Source: Bacteroidales bacterium
Lineage (GTDB): Bacteria; Bacteroidota; Bacteroidia; Bacteroidales; F082
Length of the DNA stretch: 64,000 nucleotides
Direction of reading: 5' to 3'
NCBI GenBank assembly: GCA_017427985.1
Contig: JAFRRS010000015.1
Span: 62,001-126,000 of the forward strand
Part shown: positions 46,791-55,493 of the stretch, one piece after another
Numbering within the stretch: the first letter of the stretch is position 1
How the letters are laid out: each line of letters opens with the position of its first letter
Notes under the pieces: model-generated
Told to the model about the DNA's origin: nothing
Seen by the model: only the letters and a program-made list of their open reading frames with translations
Database searches by the model: none
Translations under genes and position numbers: made by a program

Positions 46791-47984
46791 ATGAATCCAT
46801 TATATCCTGTTATCAAGCTTCGTGAAGGCAAAGACGATGCCGTGAAACGTTTTCATCCCTGGATTTTCTCAGGTGCCATAGCAAAGGCAGCCCCAAACTT
46901 GCAAGCCGGTGATATCGTGACGGTTACAGACTCACACGACGAGATTCTCGGCACTGGTTTCTGCGAGGCTGGCAACATCGCCGTGAAACTTGTATCGTTT
47001 GAAAACACCAAAATCGGAGCGATGTTCTGGCAGCAAAAACTCAACGCTGCCTTTGAAACACGCAAAGCGCTTGGATTCATTGACAATCAACATACTAATT
47101 GCTTCCGTCTCGTTCATTCCGAAGGTGACAATCTCCCCGGACTGATTGTCGACATTTACGGAAAAACCGCCGTCATTCAGGCACAAACAGAAGGCATGGC
47201 GTTGAATGTCAAAGCGATAGCGCTTGCTCTTGAAGCCATCCCCGAACTGAAAATCGAGGCGATTTATAACAAAAGCTCCGAAGCGATGCAGCGCATGGGC
47301 AAAGACGCTGTCGAAGACGGCTATCTCCTTGGCGGGAAATGCGAGGATTTCGTGCTTGAAAACGATTCCAAGTTCCTGATTGACTGGGAGCAAGGACAGA
47401 AAACGGGCTTCTTCCTCGACCAGCGTTTCAACCGCGATTTGGTGCGCAAACTCGCCAAAGACCGCACTGTGTTAAACACCTTCTGCTATACAGGCGGCTT
47501 CTCCGTCACAGCGCTACAAGGCGGCGCGAAACAGGTTGTTTCCGTCGACTGCTCCAAGAAAGCGATTACTATTTGCGAAAACAACATCGAACTGAACGGA
47601 TTTTCAAAGGAAGCGAACCCGAGTTTAGTTGAAGACGCGAAGCTTTATCTTCAGAACATGCCTGAAAACCAGTTCGATATGATTATCCTCGACCCGCCGG
47701 CGTTTGCGAAAAACCACAAGTCGCTGCATCGCGGACTGCAGGGTTACAAATTCATAAACAAAGAGGCTATCAAAAAGATTAAAAACGGCGGTTTGCTGTT
47801 CACATTCAGCTGCTCACAGGCAGTCGACAAGGCTCAATTCCAGAGCATCGTGATGGCAGCAGCCATCGAAACCGGACGCAAGGCTAAGATTCTGTACCAA
47901 CTCTCACAACCTGAAGACCATCCGATTAACATCTACCACCCCGAAGGAGCCTATCTGAAAGGACTAGTTTTACAAATAATGTGA
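46791..47984 (+). CDS. RlmI-type 23S rRNA (cytosine-C5) methyltransferase
   Basis: 397 residues from ATG 46791 (TTG at 46785 is the alternative). N-terminal PUA domain ('RFHPWIFSGAIAKAAPNLQA'), then a class I methyltransferase: 'FNRDLVRKLAKDRTVLNTFC', 'YTGGFSVTALQGGAKQVVSV', and catalytic 'MIILDPPAFAKNHKS' with the later 'FTFSCSQAVDKAQF' (Cys). RlmI methylates C1962 of 23S rRNA. The stop codon (47982-47984) lies inside the first AATGTG of array E. Confidence 0.9.
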   Translation: MNPLYPVIKLREGKDDAVKRFHPWIFSGAIAKAAPNLQAGDIVTVTDSHDEILGTGFCEAGNIAVKLVSFENTKIGAMFWQQKLNAAFETRKALGFIDNQHTNCFRLVHSEGDNLPGLIVDIYGKTAVIQAQTEGMALNVKAIALALEAIPELKIEAIYNKSSEAMQRMGKDAVEDGYLLGGKCEDFVLENDSKFLIDWEQGQKTGFFLDQRFNRDLVRKLAKDRTVLNTFCYTGGFSVTALQGGAKQVVSVDCSKKAITICENNIELNGFSKEANPSLVEDAKLYLQNMPENQFDMIILDPPAFAKNHKSLHRGLQGYKFINKEAIKKIKNGGLLFTFSCSQAVDKAQFQSIVMAAAIETGRKAKILYQLSQPEDHPINIYHPEGAYLKGLVLQIM

Positions 47985-48178
47985 TGCTCCCTGCGGTCGC
48001 AATGTGTACTCGCTACGCTCGTAAATGTGCACTCACTTCGTTCGTAATATGCAGCCTTCGGCTGAATGTGAGCGAAGCGAACCACATTCCGCGTCAGCGG
48101 CACATTTTGCAAAGCAACTCATTCCGCGTCAGCGGCACATTTTGCGAAGCAACTCATTCCGCGTCAGCGGCACATTTT
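47978..48178. repeat. Mini-hairpin array E between rlmI-type gene and rfaE2
   Basis: About 200 bp. First half has AATGTG spacers: the first hexamer (47978-47983) contains the stop of the upstream gene. Modules include three of the form xxTCxC-TxC-GxTCGx (47985-48044 region) with the same two internal mismatches, and CAGCC-TTC-GGCTG (48052-48064). In the second half the spacer flips to CACATT and a CCGC-GTCA-GCGG hairpin repeats. The array sits in the 3' ends of two convergent genes. Confidence 0.85.
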
Positions 48179-48180
48179 TT
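48085..48180. repeat. 35-bp tandem repeat, 2.7 copies, inside array E
   Basis: Units start at 48085, 48120 and 48155 (the last cut short). Each has CATT, the hairpin CCGC-GTCA-GCGG, CACATTTT and GC(A/G)AAGCAACT. Units 1 and 2 differ at one base. The loop GTCA of the third copy supplies the rfaE2 stop codon on the minus strand (TGA, 48166-48164). Confidence 0.88.
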
Positions 48181-48652
48181 CAATAGTCTTCGTCGTGGAG
48201 AACCCCTCAACCAAATCAACTGTCACTACTTTGCCTCCTTTGGCAGTCACGATATCGTAGCCCACGATATTTTCTGGCTTGTAGTCGCTGCCTTTGACCA
48301 AGAAATCAGGCTGGACTGTTTTTATCAGGTTATAAGGCGTGTCCTCGTCGAAAAGCACGACGGCGCTCACAAATCCAAGACCCGCGAGCACAAAGGCTCG
48401 AGCAAATTCATCGTTCACAGGACGTGAAGGGCCTTTCAAACGCTTAACCGAAGCATCGGAGTTAAGTCCCACAATCATCACATCGCCGAAAGCCGCAGCC
48501 TTTGACAGATATTCAACATGCCCGCGATGCAAAATATCGAAACAACCATTGGTGAAAACGATTTTCCTGCCATTTTTACGGCAATCATCAAGCCATTCAG
48601 CAAGTCCGTTTCCGTCAAGGATTTTACTATTTATCTTCTCGAAATAATTCAT
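48164..48652 (-). CDS. rfaE2: RfaE2: heptose-1-phosphate adenylyltransferase
   Basis: 162 residues. Makes ADP-D-glycero-beta-D-manno-heptose, a precursor of LPS core. Nucleotidyltransferase motif '[20 protein letters not shown]', then '[20 protein letters not shown]', '[16 protein letters not shown]', '[18 protein letters not shown]' and C-terminal '[10 protein letters not shown]'. This is only the second domain of bifunctional HldE; the kinase part is elsewhere. The last three codons (M-C-R) and the stop come from the repeat array, replacing the normal end. Confidence 0.92.
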   Translation of the reverse strand: MNYFEKINSKILDGNGLAEWLDDCRKNGRKIVFTNGCFDILHRGHVEYLSKAAAFGDVMIVGLNSDASVKRLKGPSRPVNDEFARAFVLAGLGFVSAVVLFDEDTPYNLIKTVQPDFLVKGSDYKPENIVGYDIVTAKGGKVVTVDLVEGFSTTKTIEKMCR

Positions 48653-48662
48653 AATTTTTTTG

Positions 48663-48670
48663 CAAAAATA
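48663..48670 (-). promoter_or_regulatory. -7 box for rfaE2
   Basis: TATTTTTG on the minus strand (48670-48663) ends 10 bp before the ATG at 48652. The leader would be very short, about 5 nt. Confidence 0.5.
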
Positions 48671-48692
48671 ATAAAGATTACAAGAAAAACAA

Positions 48693-48700
48693 TAATTTTG
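48693..48700 (+). promoter_or_regulatory. -7 box for lipoprotein gene 48738
   Basis: TAATTTTG, 37 bp before the ATG at 48738, in the divergent gap with rfaE2. Confidence 0.5.
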
Positions 48701-48737
48701 CGTTAATTTTTAAAAACAGCTTTTAAACGTTTTTGTA

Positions 48738-49610
48738 ATGAAAAAATTGTTAGTACCAATATTGTTCGTCTGTCTGGCTATTTTGTCATCTTGTCAGGAG
48801 GATGCGGTGACACCTATAACATATTCAAATAAAATCAGCGATATTTATTACGAGTACGAGCGCCATGACTCCGTCTCAAGCGACAACGGTCAAACTTGGG
48901 TTGAAAGTTTTTCTGTTCATGATAAAAAGACACTTCGGGAACATTGGACTTGGGATGGCGACAAGATTTCTTCGATTGACAATTATTCCGAATTATACGA
49001 CGACAAATCATTCATTTTTTCATATAACAACGACCTCGTTTCTGAAATCTACGCCCCCGACGTGGACGAAAGAATGATTTTCACTTACAACCACAATCAA
49101 ATAAGCAAGATTGATTTCTACTATGAAGGCGAGTTGGGCATGGCTTGGGATTTGGTTTATTCAAACAATAAAATCGTACAGATTAACAGCACTTATTGGC
49201 GATCGAACGACAAGGCGGCAACAGAAGACGATTTGCCATATATCACAATTACCTGGAACGGCGACAACATCAGTATGATAGAATTCACAGATTCAGAGAC
49301 AAGACTTGAACGGACATTCATGTATGACAAAAAACACAATCCGTATCACGGCTCCAACTCATTGATGGCCTTGACTTTGGTCAAAGGCGATTTCGCAAAA
49401 TTGTCAGCCAACAACGTGATTAAATACAAAGAAAGGTATTTTGATTTGATATGGGTCACCAAAGAATCTGGCATTTACTCATATCTGTACAAAAACAGCT
49501 ATCCTTCAAAACTGATGGACATAGAAGAAAAAGAATTATTTACAGAACCCGAATTTTTATCAAAAATCTATTCCAAAAGAAGTTATTACTTCAATTATCT
49601 TGAGAATTGA
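48738..49610 (+). CDS. DUF4595-like lipoprotein
   Basis: 290 residues. Signal 'MKKLLVPILFVCLAILSSCQ' with lipid Cys. The mature part is made of beta-hairpins with repeats such as 'HWTWDGDKISSIDNY', 'FIFSYNNDLVSEIYA', 'MIFTYNHNQISKIDFYY', 'ITITWNGDNISMIEF', a pattern of DUF4595 and RHS-like strand repeats. Function unknown. Converges with the flippase-like gene and overlaps it by 20 bp. Confidence 0.75.
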   Translation: MKKLLVPILFVCLAILSSCQEDAVTPITYSNKISDIYYEYERHDSVSSDNGQTWVESFSVHDKKTLREHWTWDGDKISSIDNYSELYDDKSFIFSYNNDLVSEIYAPDVDERMIFTYNHNQISKIDFYYEGELGMAWDLVYSNNKIVQINSTYWRSNDKAATEDDLPYITITWNGDNISMIEFTDSETRLERTFMYDKKHNPYHGSNSLMALTLVKGDFAKLSANNVIKYKERYFDLIWVTKESGIYSYLYKNSYPSKLMDIEEKELFTEPEFLSKIYSKRSYYFNYLEN

Positions 49611-50565
49611 AAAAGAACATCGCGACGTAGGCTATCAAGCCTGTAATGATGTAAAAAAGCATCTGTGAGCCGTGGTTGATGGCTGCAAACGAGCCTGCCG
49701 CCTGTTCGGATATGCCATAAAATCCGCTCAGCAACGTTATGGCGATGAAATGATACGTCCCGATGCCGCCTGGAACGGGTGCCACAACGCCCAAAGTGGC
49801 GATTCCGAGCAACGTTATCGCCTCGACCGCTCCAAGATGGCTCGTCTCGGCAAGCATGTAAAACGGCAGCCATGTCATGAATACGTAAAAGCCCCAAACG
49901 CCCAGTGTATACAGCACAAAACGCCATTTCTTCCTCATCGTGACCACCGACTTGATTCCGTCAACGAAGCCATGCCAAATCGATGCTATTTTTTTGTTTT
50001 TCCTGACTATTTTTACCAAAAAAACAATGAAAACAATGCCGATTATGATTGCGACAATTCCAAGCAACACATTGTCTTTCAACTTGTTGAGAAGCGGTAG
50101 CATCCACGACGTGACGAGGCTTCCAAGAAGTTTCCATTGGAAGACAATCACCAAAAAAGCCAGAGTAAACAACACCAAAAGGTCAATGATGCGTTCTGAC
50201 ACCACCGAGCCCAAAGTCTTGTCGAAAGGTATGTTTTCCTTGCGTTTCAACACGCTGCAGCGCACCACTTCGCCGAGTCGCGGGAAGATGCAGTTGGCGA
50301 GATACGCTATCAAAACCGCGCCGTAAGTCGAAGCCGCGCGCGATTTGTAACCGAGCGCCTCAATCTGGATATTCCACCGTAAAGCCCTGAAATACAATGA
50401 TATTGCGAGGCATGCAAGACTCAAAAGCATCCATGAGTACTTCGCCCCTTTAATGTCGGTCCAAAGCTGTGACAAGTCGACGTTACGGAAACTGAACCAT
50501 AACAATGCCACTCCCAATGCGAGGAAGACCACATACCACAGTGTTTTGGACGCTTTTTTATTCAA
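49591..50565 (-). CDS. Lysylphosphatidylglycerol synthase TM-family protein
   Basis: 324 residues, eight or so membrane helices ('[20 protein letters not shown]', '[20 protein letters not shown]', '[20 protein letters not shown]'). The P-x-P-G-G-I-G-T-Y motif and '[13 protein letters not shown]' belong to the UPF0104/LPG_synthase_TM flippase-like family. Without the MprF lysyl-transferase domain it is more likely a lipid flippase or a glycosyltransferase partner. Overlaps panD by 4 bp (last gene of the panC-panD unit). Confidence 0.85.
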   Translation of the reverse strand: MNKKASKTLWYVVFLALGVALLWFSFRNVDLSQLWTDIKGAKYSWMLLSLACLAISLYFRALRWNIQIEALGYKSRAASTYGAVLIAYLANCIFPRLGEVVRCSVLKRKENIPFDKTLGSVVSERIIDLLVLFTLAFLVIVFQWKLLGSLVTSWMLPLLNKLKDNVLLGIVAIIIGIVFIVFLVKIVRKNKKIASIWHGFVDGIKSVVTMRKKWRFVLYTLGVWGFYVFMTWLPFYMLAETSHLGAVEAITLLGIATLGVVAPVPGGIGTYHFIAITLLSGFYGISEQAAGSFAAINHGSQMLFYIITGLIAYVAMFFFNSQDN

Positions 50566-50906
50566 ATTTTGTTGTTTTTGTCTGGAAAAACAATCTTCGG
50601 CTTGTGTTTTTTAGCCTCTTCAAAGTCCATTGAGCAGTAGGAAGCGATGATTACGAGGTCACCTTTCTTCACGAGATGCGCCGCCGCTCCGTTGATGCCG
50701 ATGACACCGCTGCCGCGTTTTCCCTTGATGACATAGGTGTGCAACCGGTTGCCGTTGGTAACATCATAGATGTCAACTTTCTCATTTTCAATAAGATTCA
50801 CGGCATCCATCAGGTCTTCGTCGATGGTGATGCTGCCGATATAATCCAAGTCGGCCTGTGTTACAGTGGCGCGATGTATTTTCGATTTAAGAACTTCTAT
50901 ATTCAT
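50562..50906 (-). CDS. panD: Aspartate 1-decarboxylase
   Basis: 114 residues. Forms beta-alanine for pantothenate. Self-cleaves between Gly24 and Ser25 (motif Y-I-G-S-I-T), giving the pyruvoyl cofactor. '[17 protein letters not shown]', '[20 protein letters not shown]', '[20 protein letters not shown]' all fit. The substrate Lys9 and Arg54 positions are filled (K9, R at 54 in NGNR). Overlaps the next gene by 4 bp; panC is 1 bp upstream. Confidence 0.96.
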   Translation of the reverse strand: MNIEVLKSKIHRATVTQADLDYIGSITIDEDLMDAVNLIENEKVDIYDVTNGNRLHTYVIKGKRGSGVIGINGAAAHLVKKGDLVIIASYCSMDFEEAKKHKPKIVFPDKNNKI

Positions 50907-50907
50907 T

Positions 50908-51753
50908 TTAATAAATTCTCAAATTATCAATCAAGCGGACTGGTCCGAGCTGCAGAGCCACGAAAATCCTTGCATGTTCGCTATCTTTCCAGTCGGTGAC
51001 GGACTGCAGTGTCGTTTCGTCTGCTATTTCAACGTATTCAACGTCAAATTGTTTTATCGCGGCGTATTTTTTTAATGCAAAAGCCTTCATCTCGGCCGGA
51101 TTCATCGTCTTGACATTGGCAACGGTCTCTTGCAACACCTTGTAAATCATAGGCGCTATGGCACGCTCGTCGGCGTTGAGACGCATATTGCGCGAACTCA
51201 TTGCCAAGCCATCCTTTTCACGAACGATGTCGCAAGGCACGATTTCAAGGTTTATGTTATAATCCTTCACTAATTTTCTGATAATAGCCTGTTGCTGAAA
51301 GTCTTTTTCACCGAAATAAGCCCTGTTCGGCTCCACGATTTCAAACAACTTGCGCACCACTATCGCCACTCCGTTGAAATGTCCCGGACGGCAAGCACCT
51401 TCCATCACATGCTCAATGGCTCCGAAGTCGTAATGGTCGGTCACTTTCACAGGATACATCTCCTCCACCGACGGCATGAAAACAGCGTCGCAACCGGCAC
51501 TTTCAAGCAACGCCACGTCTTTCTCAGGCGTGCGCGGATATTTCTCCAAATCAACAGGATTGTTGAACTGCACCGGATTGACAAAAACACTCGCCACGAC
51601 AACGTCATTTTCCTTTTTGGCGCGGCGAATCAGCGAAAGATGTCCTTCATGAAGAGCGCCCATGGTTGGAACAAGACCTACTGATAGTCCGGAATCACGT
51701 TTTGCCTTCAGAAACGATTGAATATCAGCAATATAATTAAATACTTGGATCAT
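50908..51753 (-). CDS. panC: Pantothenate synthetase
   Basis: 281 residues from ATG 51753 (a TTG at 51762 is upstream). Joins pantoate and beta-alanine with ATP. HIGH motif in '[19 protein letters not shown]', '[17 protein letters not shown]', '[17 protein letters not shown]', '[17 protein letters not shown]', and the KMSKS-like 'DGLAMSSRN'. Forms with panD the two steps to pantothenate. Only 1 bp from panD. Confidence 0.95.
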   Translation of the reverse strand: MIQVFNYIADIQSFLKAKRDSGLSVGLVPTMGALHEGHLSLIRRAKKENDVVVASVFVNPVQFNNPVDLEKYPRTPEKDVALLESAGCDAVFMPSVEEMYPVKVTDHYDFGAIEHVMEGACRPGHFNGVAIVVRKLFEIVEPNRAYFGEKDFQQQAIIRKLVKDYNINLEIVPCDIVREKDGLAMSSRNMRLNADERAIAPMIYKVLQETVANVKTMNPAEMKAFALKKYAAIKQFDVEYVEIADETTLQSVTDWKDSEHARIFVALQLGPVRLIDNLRIY

Positions 51754-51832
51754 CTGCCTCAATTTTTGTTTAAAAAATCATGCAAAATTAAACAATTCAC
51801 AAATATAATGTACAAATAATTTAAAAATTTAG

Positions 51833-51840
51833 TAATTTTG
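51833..51840 (+). promoter_or_regulatory. -7 box of tRNA-Arg gene
   Basis: TAATTTTG, 12 bp before the first tRNA base. The RNA would start just upstream of the mature end. Confidence 0.55.
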
Positions 51841-51852
51841 CACCCAGAAAAT

Positions 51853-51924
51853 GCCCTGGTAGTTCAACGGATAGAACGGAAGTTTCCTAAACTTGAGATT
51901 TGGGTTCGATTCCCAGCCGGGGTA
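51853..51924 (+). tRNA. tRNA-Arg (anticodon CCT)
   Basis: 72 nt cloverleaf. Acceptor GCCCTGG pairs with CCGGGGT with one G-U at the end, discriminator A. D-arm GTTC/GAAC; anticodon stem GAAGT/ACTTG with loop TTCCTAA, anticodon CCT (reads AGG, Arg). There is a G-G mismatch at the top pair 27-43. T-arm TTGGG, loop TTCGATT, CCCAG. The CCA is not encoded, and a T-run follows as a likely stop. Confidence 0.9.
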
Positions 51925-51977
51925 CTTTTTTATAATAATTAAAACTTAATTGCGTTAATCCAGAAAGATTATCAATT

Positions 51978-54242
51978 ATGAGAAAAATATTTCTACTTTT
52001 AGCAATTCTCACAGCAACATATATTTGCGAAGCACAAAGCATAGGCGAATGGCGCACCCACTCACCAGGATTGATAATAAACTGCGTGGATATGATGCAC
52101 GACAATGTCTATGCGGCAACACCTTACGACATCTGCTATTACAATATCAACGACAACAGCCTCAACCGTCTGACAAAAGTCAACGGACTGTCAGACATCG
52201 GCATCAGCGTGATAAAATACAACAAATCATCAGACATTTTGTTTGTCGGATACACAAACACAAACATCGACATCGTTGATAGTCAACATAATGTGACAAA
52301 CATCCCGGACATTTACAACAAATATATTCTTGGCGACAAAACCATCTACAATGTGTTTTTCAACAACGATTTCGCATATGTCTGTTGCGGTTTCGGCATT
52401 GTTGTTATAGATTTAAGTCGTAATGAGATAAAAGACACCTATATCATCGGAAAAGACGGCAGCTATCTGAAAGTCAACGACTTGACAATATGCGACAATG
52501 TGTTTTACGCCGCCACCGCCAACGGCATCTATTATGCCAACGTTGACAACGACCACCTCGCCGACTATTCGCAATGGAGGCGTTTCGACAATCATATTCC
52601 TAATTCCCAAGGCAATTTCTCTCATGTGGAGAGCTTCAACGGATATGTCGTGGCATGTAGTTCCGACAACGAGCACGATGCTGACGCCTTGTATGAACTC
52701 TATGACACTGGTTCTTGGGGATATTTCATCGAAGGCGAACAAAACCTCATTGGTGAGATTCGTGAAAATGGCGACGTTCTTGTCATAACAGAAAAGAAAG
52801 AAGCCGTTAAGGTCTACAACAAAGACAAAGAGTGCTTCTTCAACTTCGACAGATTCGAGCCTTATTCCGCCATCTTCGACAAGTCGAGAAACTGCTATTG
52901 GGTTGGCACTGCAGCGAGTTCCCTGCTGAAGGTTTTCCCCGACATGGAATGCAATTACATAACCTTTAACGGGCCTTATTCCGATAAAGTGTTTGAAATA
53001 AATGCGGCCGGAAACGACTTATGGGTTGCTCCAGGCGGTCACACCAGCACTTGGGCGCCAACTTGGAACAGAGAAGGCATTTTCCATTACGACGGCAACA
53101 GCTGGTCATTCATGAACAACTGGACATATCATGTTTTCGACTCAGTTCATGACATCACCTGCGTGAAAGCCGACCCTCAGAACAACAACAGGATTTATGC
53201 CGCTTCGTTTTCCAAAGGCTTGCTTGAATTTGAAGACGGAAAGTTTAAAAACATCTACAGCTACTACAACAGCAGCTTGGGTCAGCACCTTCTTATCAAT
53301 TACACCTACGTCACCGGACTTGGTTTCGACAGCAACAACAACCTTTGGATTGCCAACTCAGGTGCCGACAAGATGCTATCTGTTAAAAGAACCAACGGCA
53401 CTTGGCAGGCATACAACATCGGCAACTCCGACATCGGACGCCTCATGGTTGACAAAAACGACATAAAATGGATCATGAAACGTGACGGCGACCTGACCAT
53501 TTTTAATGGAACAACAGTGAAAACCGTCAACAAAAACGCCAACTTCGGCAATCTTCCAGGTTCCGCCAACTGCTTCGTGACCGACAACAAAGGCACTGTT
53601 TGGATTGGCACAACCGACGGCGTGGCATTGTTTTATGACAGCAACAAGATTTTCAAGAATTCGACCTACGCTTGTTCAAGAATTCTCATCCCTCGCAACG
53701 ACGGCACCGGTCAGGCAGATTATCTTCTCTCGGGACAATCGGTTTTGTCAATAGCGGTGGACGGTGCAAATAATCTCTGGTTTGGCACAAACAACGGTGT
53801 TATCCAGACATCAAACGACGGTCAGACTACATACCATCATTTCACGATGGAAAACAGCCCGCTTCCGTCAAACACCGTGAACGACATTGCAATTGACGAT
53901 GACGGCAACGTGTTTTTCGCAACAGACAAAGGCATCATTTCTTATAAAGGCACAGCTTCAAAAGGCTATGAGAAAAACTCAAATGTGATTGTTTATCCAA
54001 ATCCAGTAAGACCTGAACACAATGGCGTTGTCGGCATAAAAGGCTTGGTAAGCGATGCATTGGTAAAAATCACTACTACCAGCGGTGCTTTCGTGACCCA
54101 CCTCAAAGCACAAGGCGGACAGGCGGTTTGGGACTGTACCGACATCAAAGGCGGCAAAGTTGAGCCCGGCATTTATCTCATTTTTGTCAGTGACGAATCG
54201 GGAAAAGAAACCTTTGCCACCAAGGTTCTGATTATGAAATGA
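51978..54242 (+). CDS. porZ: PorZ-like T9SS component (beta-propellers, sorting tail)
   Basis: 754 residues. Signal 'MRKIFLLLAILTATYICEAQ'. 'GEWRTHSPGLIINCVDM', 'LTKVNGLSDIGISVI', 'NIPDIYNKYILGDKTIYNVF', 'CGFGIVVIDLSRNEIKDTYI' and later propeller blades ('NNLWFGTNNGVIQTS', 'NTVNDIAIDDDGNVFFATDK') match PorZ, which in Porphyromonas binds A-LPS and joins PorU-PorV-PorQ on the cell surface. The end is a T9SS sorting domain ('VIVYPNPVRPEHNGVVGIKG', 'TFATKVLIMK'), as PorZ has. Followed directly by recO. Confidence 0.85.
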   Translation: MRKIFLLLAILTATYICEAQSIGEWRTHSPGLIINCVDMMHDNVYAATPYDICYYNINDNSLNRLTKVNGLSDIGISVIKYNKSSDILFVGYTNTNIDIVDSQHNVTNIPDIYNKYILGDKTIYNVFFNNDFAYVCCGFGIVVIDLSRNEIKDTYIIGKDGSYLKVNDLTICDNVFYAATANGIYYANVDNDHLADYSQWRRFDNHIPNSQGNFSHVESFNGYVVACSSDNEHDADALYELYDTGSWGYFIEGEQNLIGEIRENGDVLVITEKKEAVKVYNKDKECFFNFDRFEPYSAIFDKSRNCYWVGTAASSLLKVFPDMECNYITFNGPYSDKVFEINAAGNDLWVAPGGHTSTWAPTWNREGIFHYDGNSWSFMNNWTYHVFDSVHDITCVKADPQNNNRIYAASFSKGLLEFEDGKFKNIYSYYNSSLGQHLLINYTYVTGLGFDSNNNLWIANSGADKMLSVKRTNGTWQAYNIGNSDIGRLMVDKNDIKWIMKRDGDLTIFNGTTVKTVNKNANFGNLPGSANCFVTDNKGTVWIGTTDGVALFYDSNKIFKNSTYACSRILIPRNDGTGQADYLLSGQSVLSIAVDGANNLWFGTNNGVIQTSNDGQTTYHHFTMENSPLPSNTVNDIAIDDDGNVFFATDKGIISYKGTASKGYEKNSNVIVYPNPVRPEHNGVVGIKGLVSDALVKITTTSGAFVTHLKAQGGQAVWDCTDIKGGKVEPGIYLIFVSDESGKETFATKVLIMK

Positions 54243-54243
54243 C

Positions 54244-54975
54244 ATGGTCATCAACGACAAGACACGCGCAATAGTGCTGAGAGCCATAAGATATGGCGAT
54301 AACAGTCTGGTAGTCAAGTTGTTGACCGAACAAAACGGGCTACAGTCGTTCATGGTCAAAGGCGCGTTCAACAAAAGTGCCAAGATTCGCGCCGCGCTTT
54401 TCCAGCCACTCACCCTTCTCGACATCGTTTGCGCCAACTCGCACGGCGACCTCGGTTATTTAAAAGAGGCAAACGTGGAATACGCATACCAGAGCATTCC
54501 TTTCGACATAAACAAAAACACTATCGTATTGTATTTGTGCGAGTTGTTGTCAAAATCGATTCAAGACAGCGAGACCGACACTGAGCTTTTCGGCTTCATT
54601 CACCACGCCCTGACGCATCTCGACGCTATGGAAACCAACTACGCCGATTTCCCGCTGAAATTCTCCATCGAGCTGAGCCGTTTTTTGGGGTTTTCGCCAA
54701 ACACCAACAATTACAAAGAAGGTTTCATTTTTGACCTTGAAGAAGGATGTTTCAGGCACGACGGCATCGGCTCTGTTTATTTGATTGACAACCAACAGAG
54801 TAAGCTATTTTATAATCTTTGTAAAGATGGCTTATTCGATAAAAACAACATTTGCTTGAAAAACGGCGAGCGGAGGCAGCTGCTTGAAACAGTCATAACA
54901 TACTACAAACTTCATGTGAGCGGGTTCAACGAGATAAAATCCGCCGAAATCCTGAAAACCGTATTACAATCTTAG
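54244..54975 (+). CDS. recO: RecO DNA repair protein
   Basis: 243 residues. RecFOR mediator that loads RecA on SSB-covered DNA. N-terminal OB fold 'RAIVLRAIRYGDNSLVVKLL', 'GLQSFMVKGAFNKSAKIRAA', 'FQPLTLLDIV', then a helical C-terminal domain. The zinc-binding Cys4 motif of some RecO proteins is absent, as often in Bacteroidota. One base after porZ, so translation may be coupled; ends converge with the UpxY-like gene (4 bp overlap). Confidence 0.93.
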   Translation: MVINDKTRAIVLRAIRYGDNSLVVKLLTEQNGLQSFMVKGAFNKSAKIRAALFQPLTLLDIVCANSHGDLGYLKEANVEYAYQSIPFDINKNTIVLYLCELLSKSIQDSETDTELFGFIHHALTHLDAMETNYADFPLKFSIELSRFLGFSPNTNNYKEGFIFDLEEGCFRHDGIGSVYLIDNQQSKLFYNLCKDGLFDKNNICLKNGERRQLLETVITYYKLHVSGFNEIKSAEILKTVLQS

Positions 54976-55493
54976 ACGTTGTGTCTCACTGGCGTGACCT
55001 GAGACCGTGAAATACTTATCGGCAGACTCTGCCCTACCGCCTCAATGTCGATTACGATACGTTGTCTGCCCTTGATGGAGACCAGTCTGCCGACGAGGCC
55101 TTTCATCTGACCGTGGACGATTTCCACCAGCTGCCCTTCATGCAAATCCTCAGGCATTTCAAAATCGTCATTATCGTATTCGCCCACATATTCTTTAACC
55201 GCAACTATTTGATTGTCAGGCACTGGCACTGGTTTACCTTCAAAACACACAAACCTGACGACACCTGGAGTATTCAGAATCTCAAAATAATTTTTCAAAT
55301 CGGTACGGACAAAAAAGTAAGACTTAAACAATGGCTCTTCAACCATTTTCTTACGGTCGGACCATTGTTTAAGTCTGCTTATAAGAGGCAGATAAATCTC
55401 TATATGTTTGTCTTCCAACAATTTGGAAGTCTTCTTCTCATATCTCGACTTCACATATACAGCGTACCACCTCGCCATTGTGTTTTCAGTCAT
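54972..55493 (-). CDS. UpxY-family NusG-like antiterminator
   Basis: 173 residues. 'ARWYAVYVKSRYEKKTSKLL' opens the NGN domain, and 'LHEGQLVEIVHGQMKGLVGR' is the KOW motif. UpxY/RfaH-like proteins bind RNA polymerase and prevent early stop in long polysaccharide operons. Here it is the last gene of the gldH-wza-wzc unit rather than the first, so it may act on another locus or be made with the export proteins to support them. Starts at the stop codon of wzc (TAATG). Confidence 0.88.
   Translation of the reverse strand: MTENTMARWYAVYVKSRYEKKTSKLLEDKHIEIYLPLISRLKQWSDRKKMVEEPLFKSYFFVRTDLKNYFEILNTPGVVRFVCFEGKPVPVPDNQIVAVKEYVGEYDNDDFEMPEDLHEGQLVEIVHGQMKGLVGRLVSIKGRQRIVIDIEAVGQSLPISISRSQVTPVRHNV

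Noticed and set aside
48085..48180. CRISPR array
   Set aside because: The 35-bp units are back to back with no unique spacers, and no cas gene is nearby.
47981..48427. Open frame across array E
   Set aside because: It reads repeat DNA and the antisense of rfaE2.
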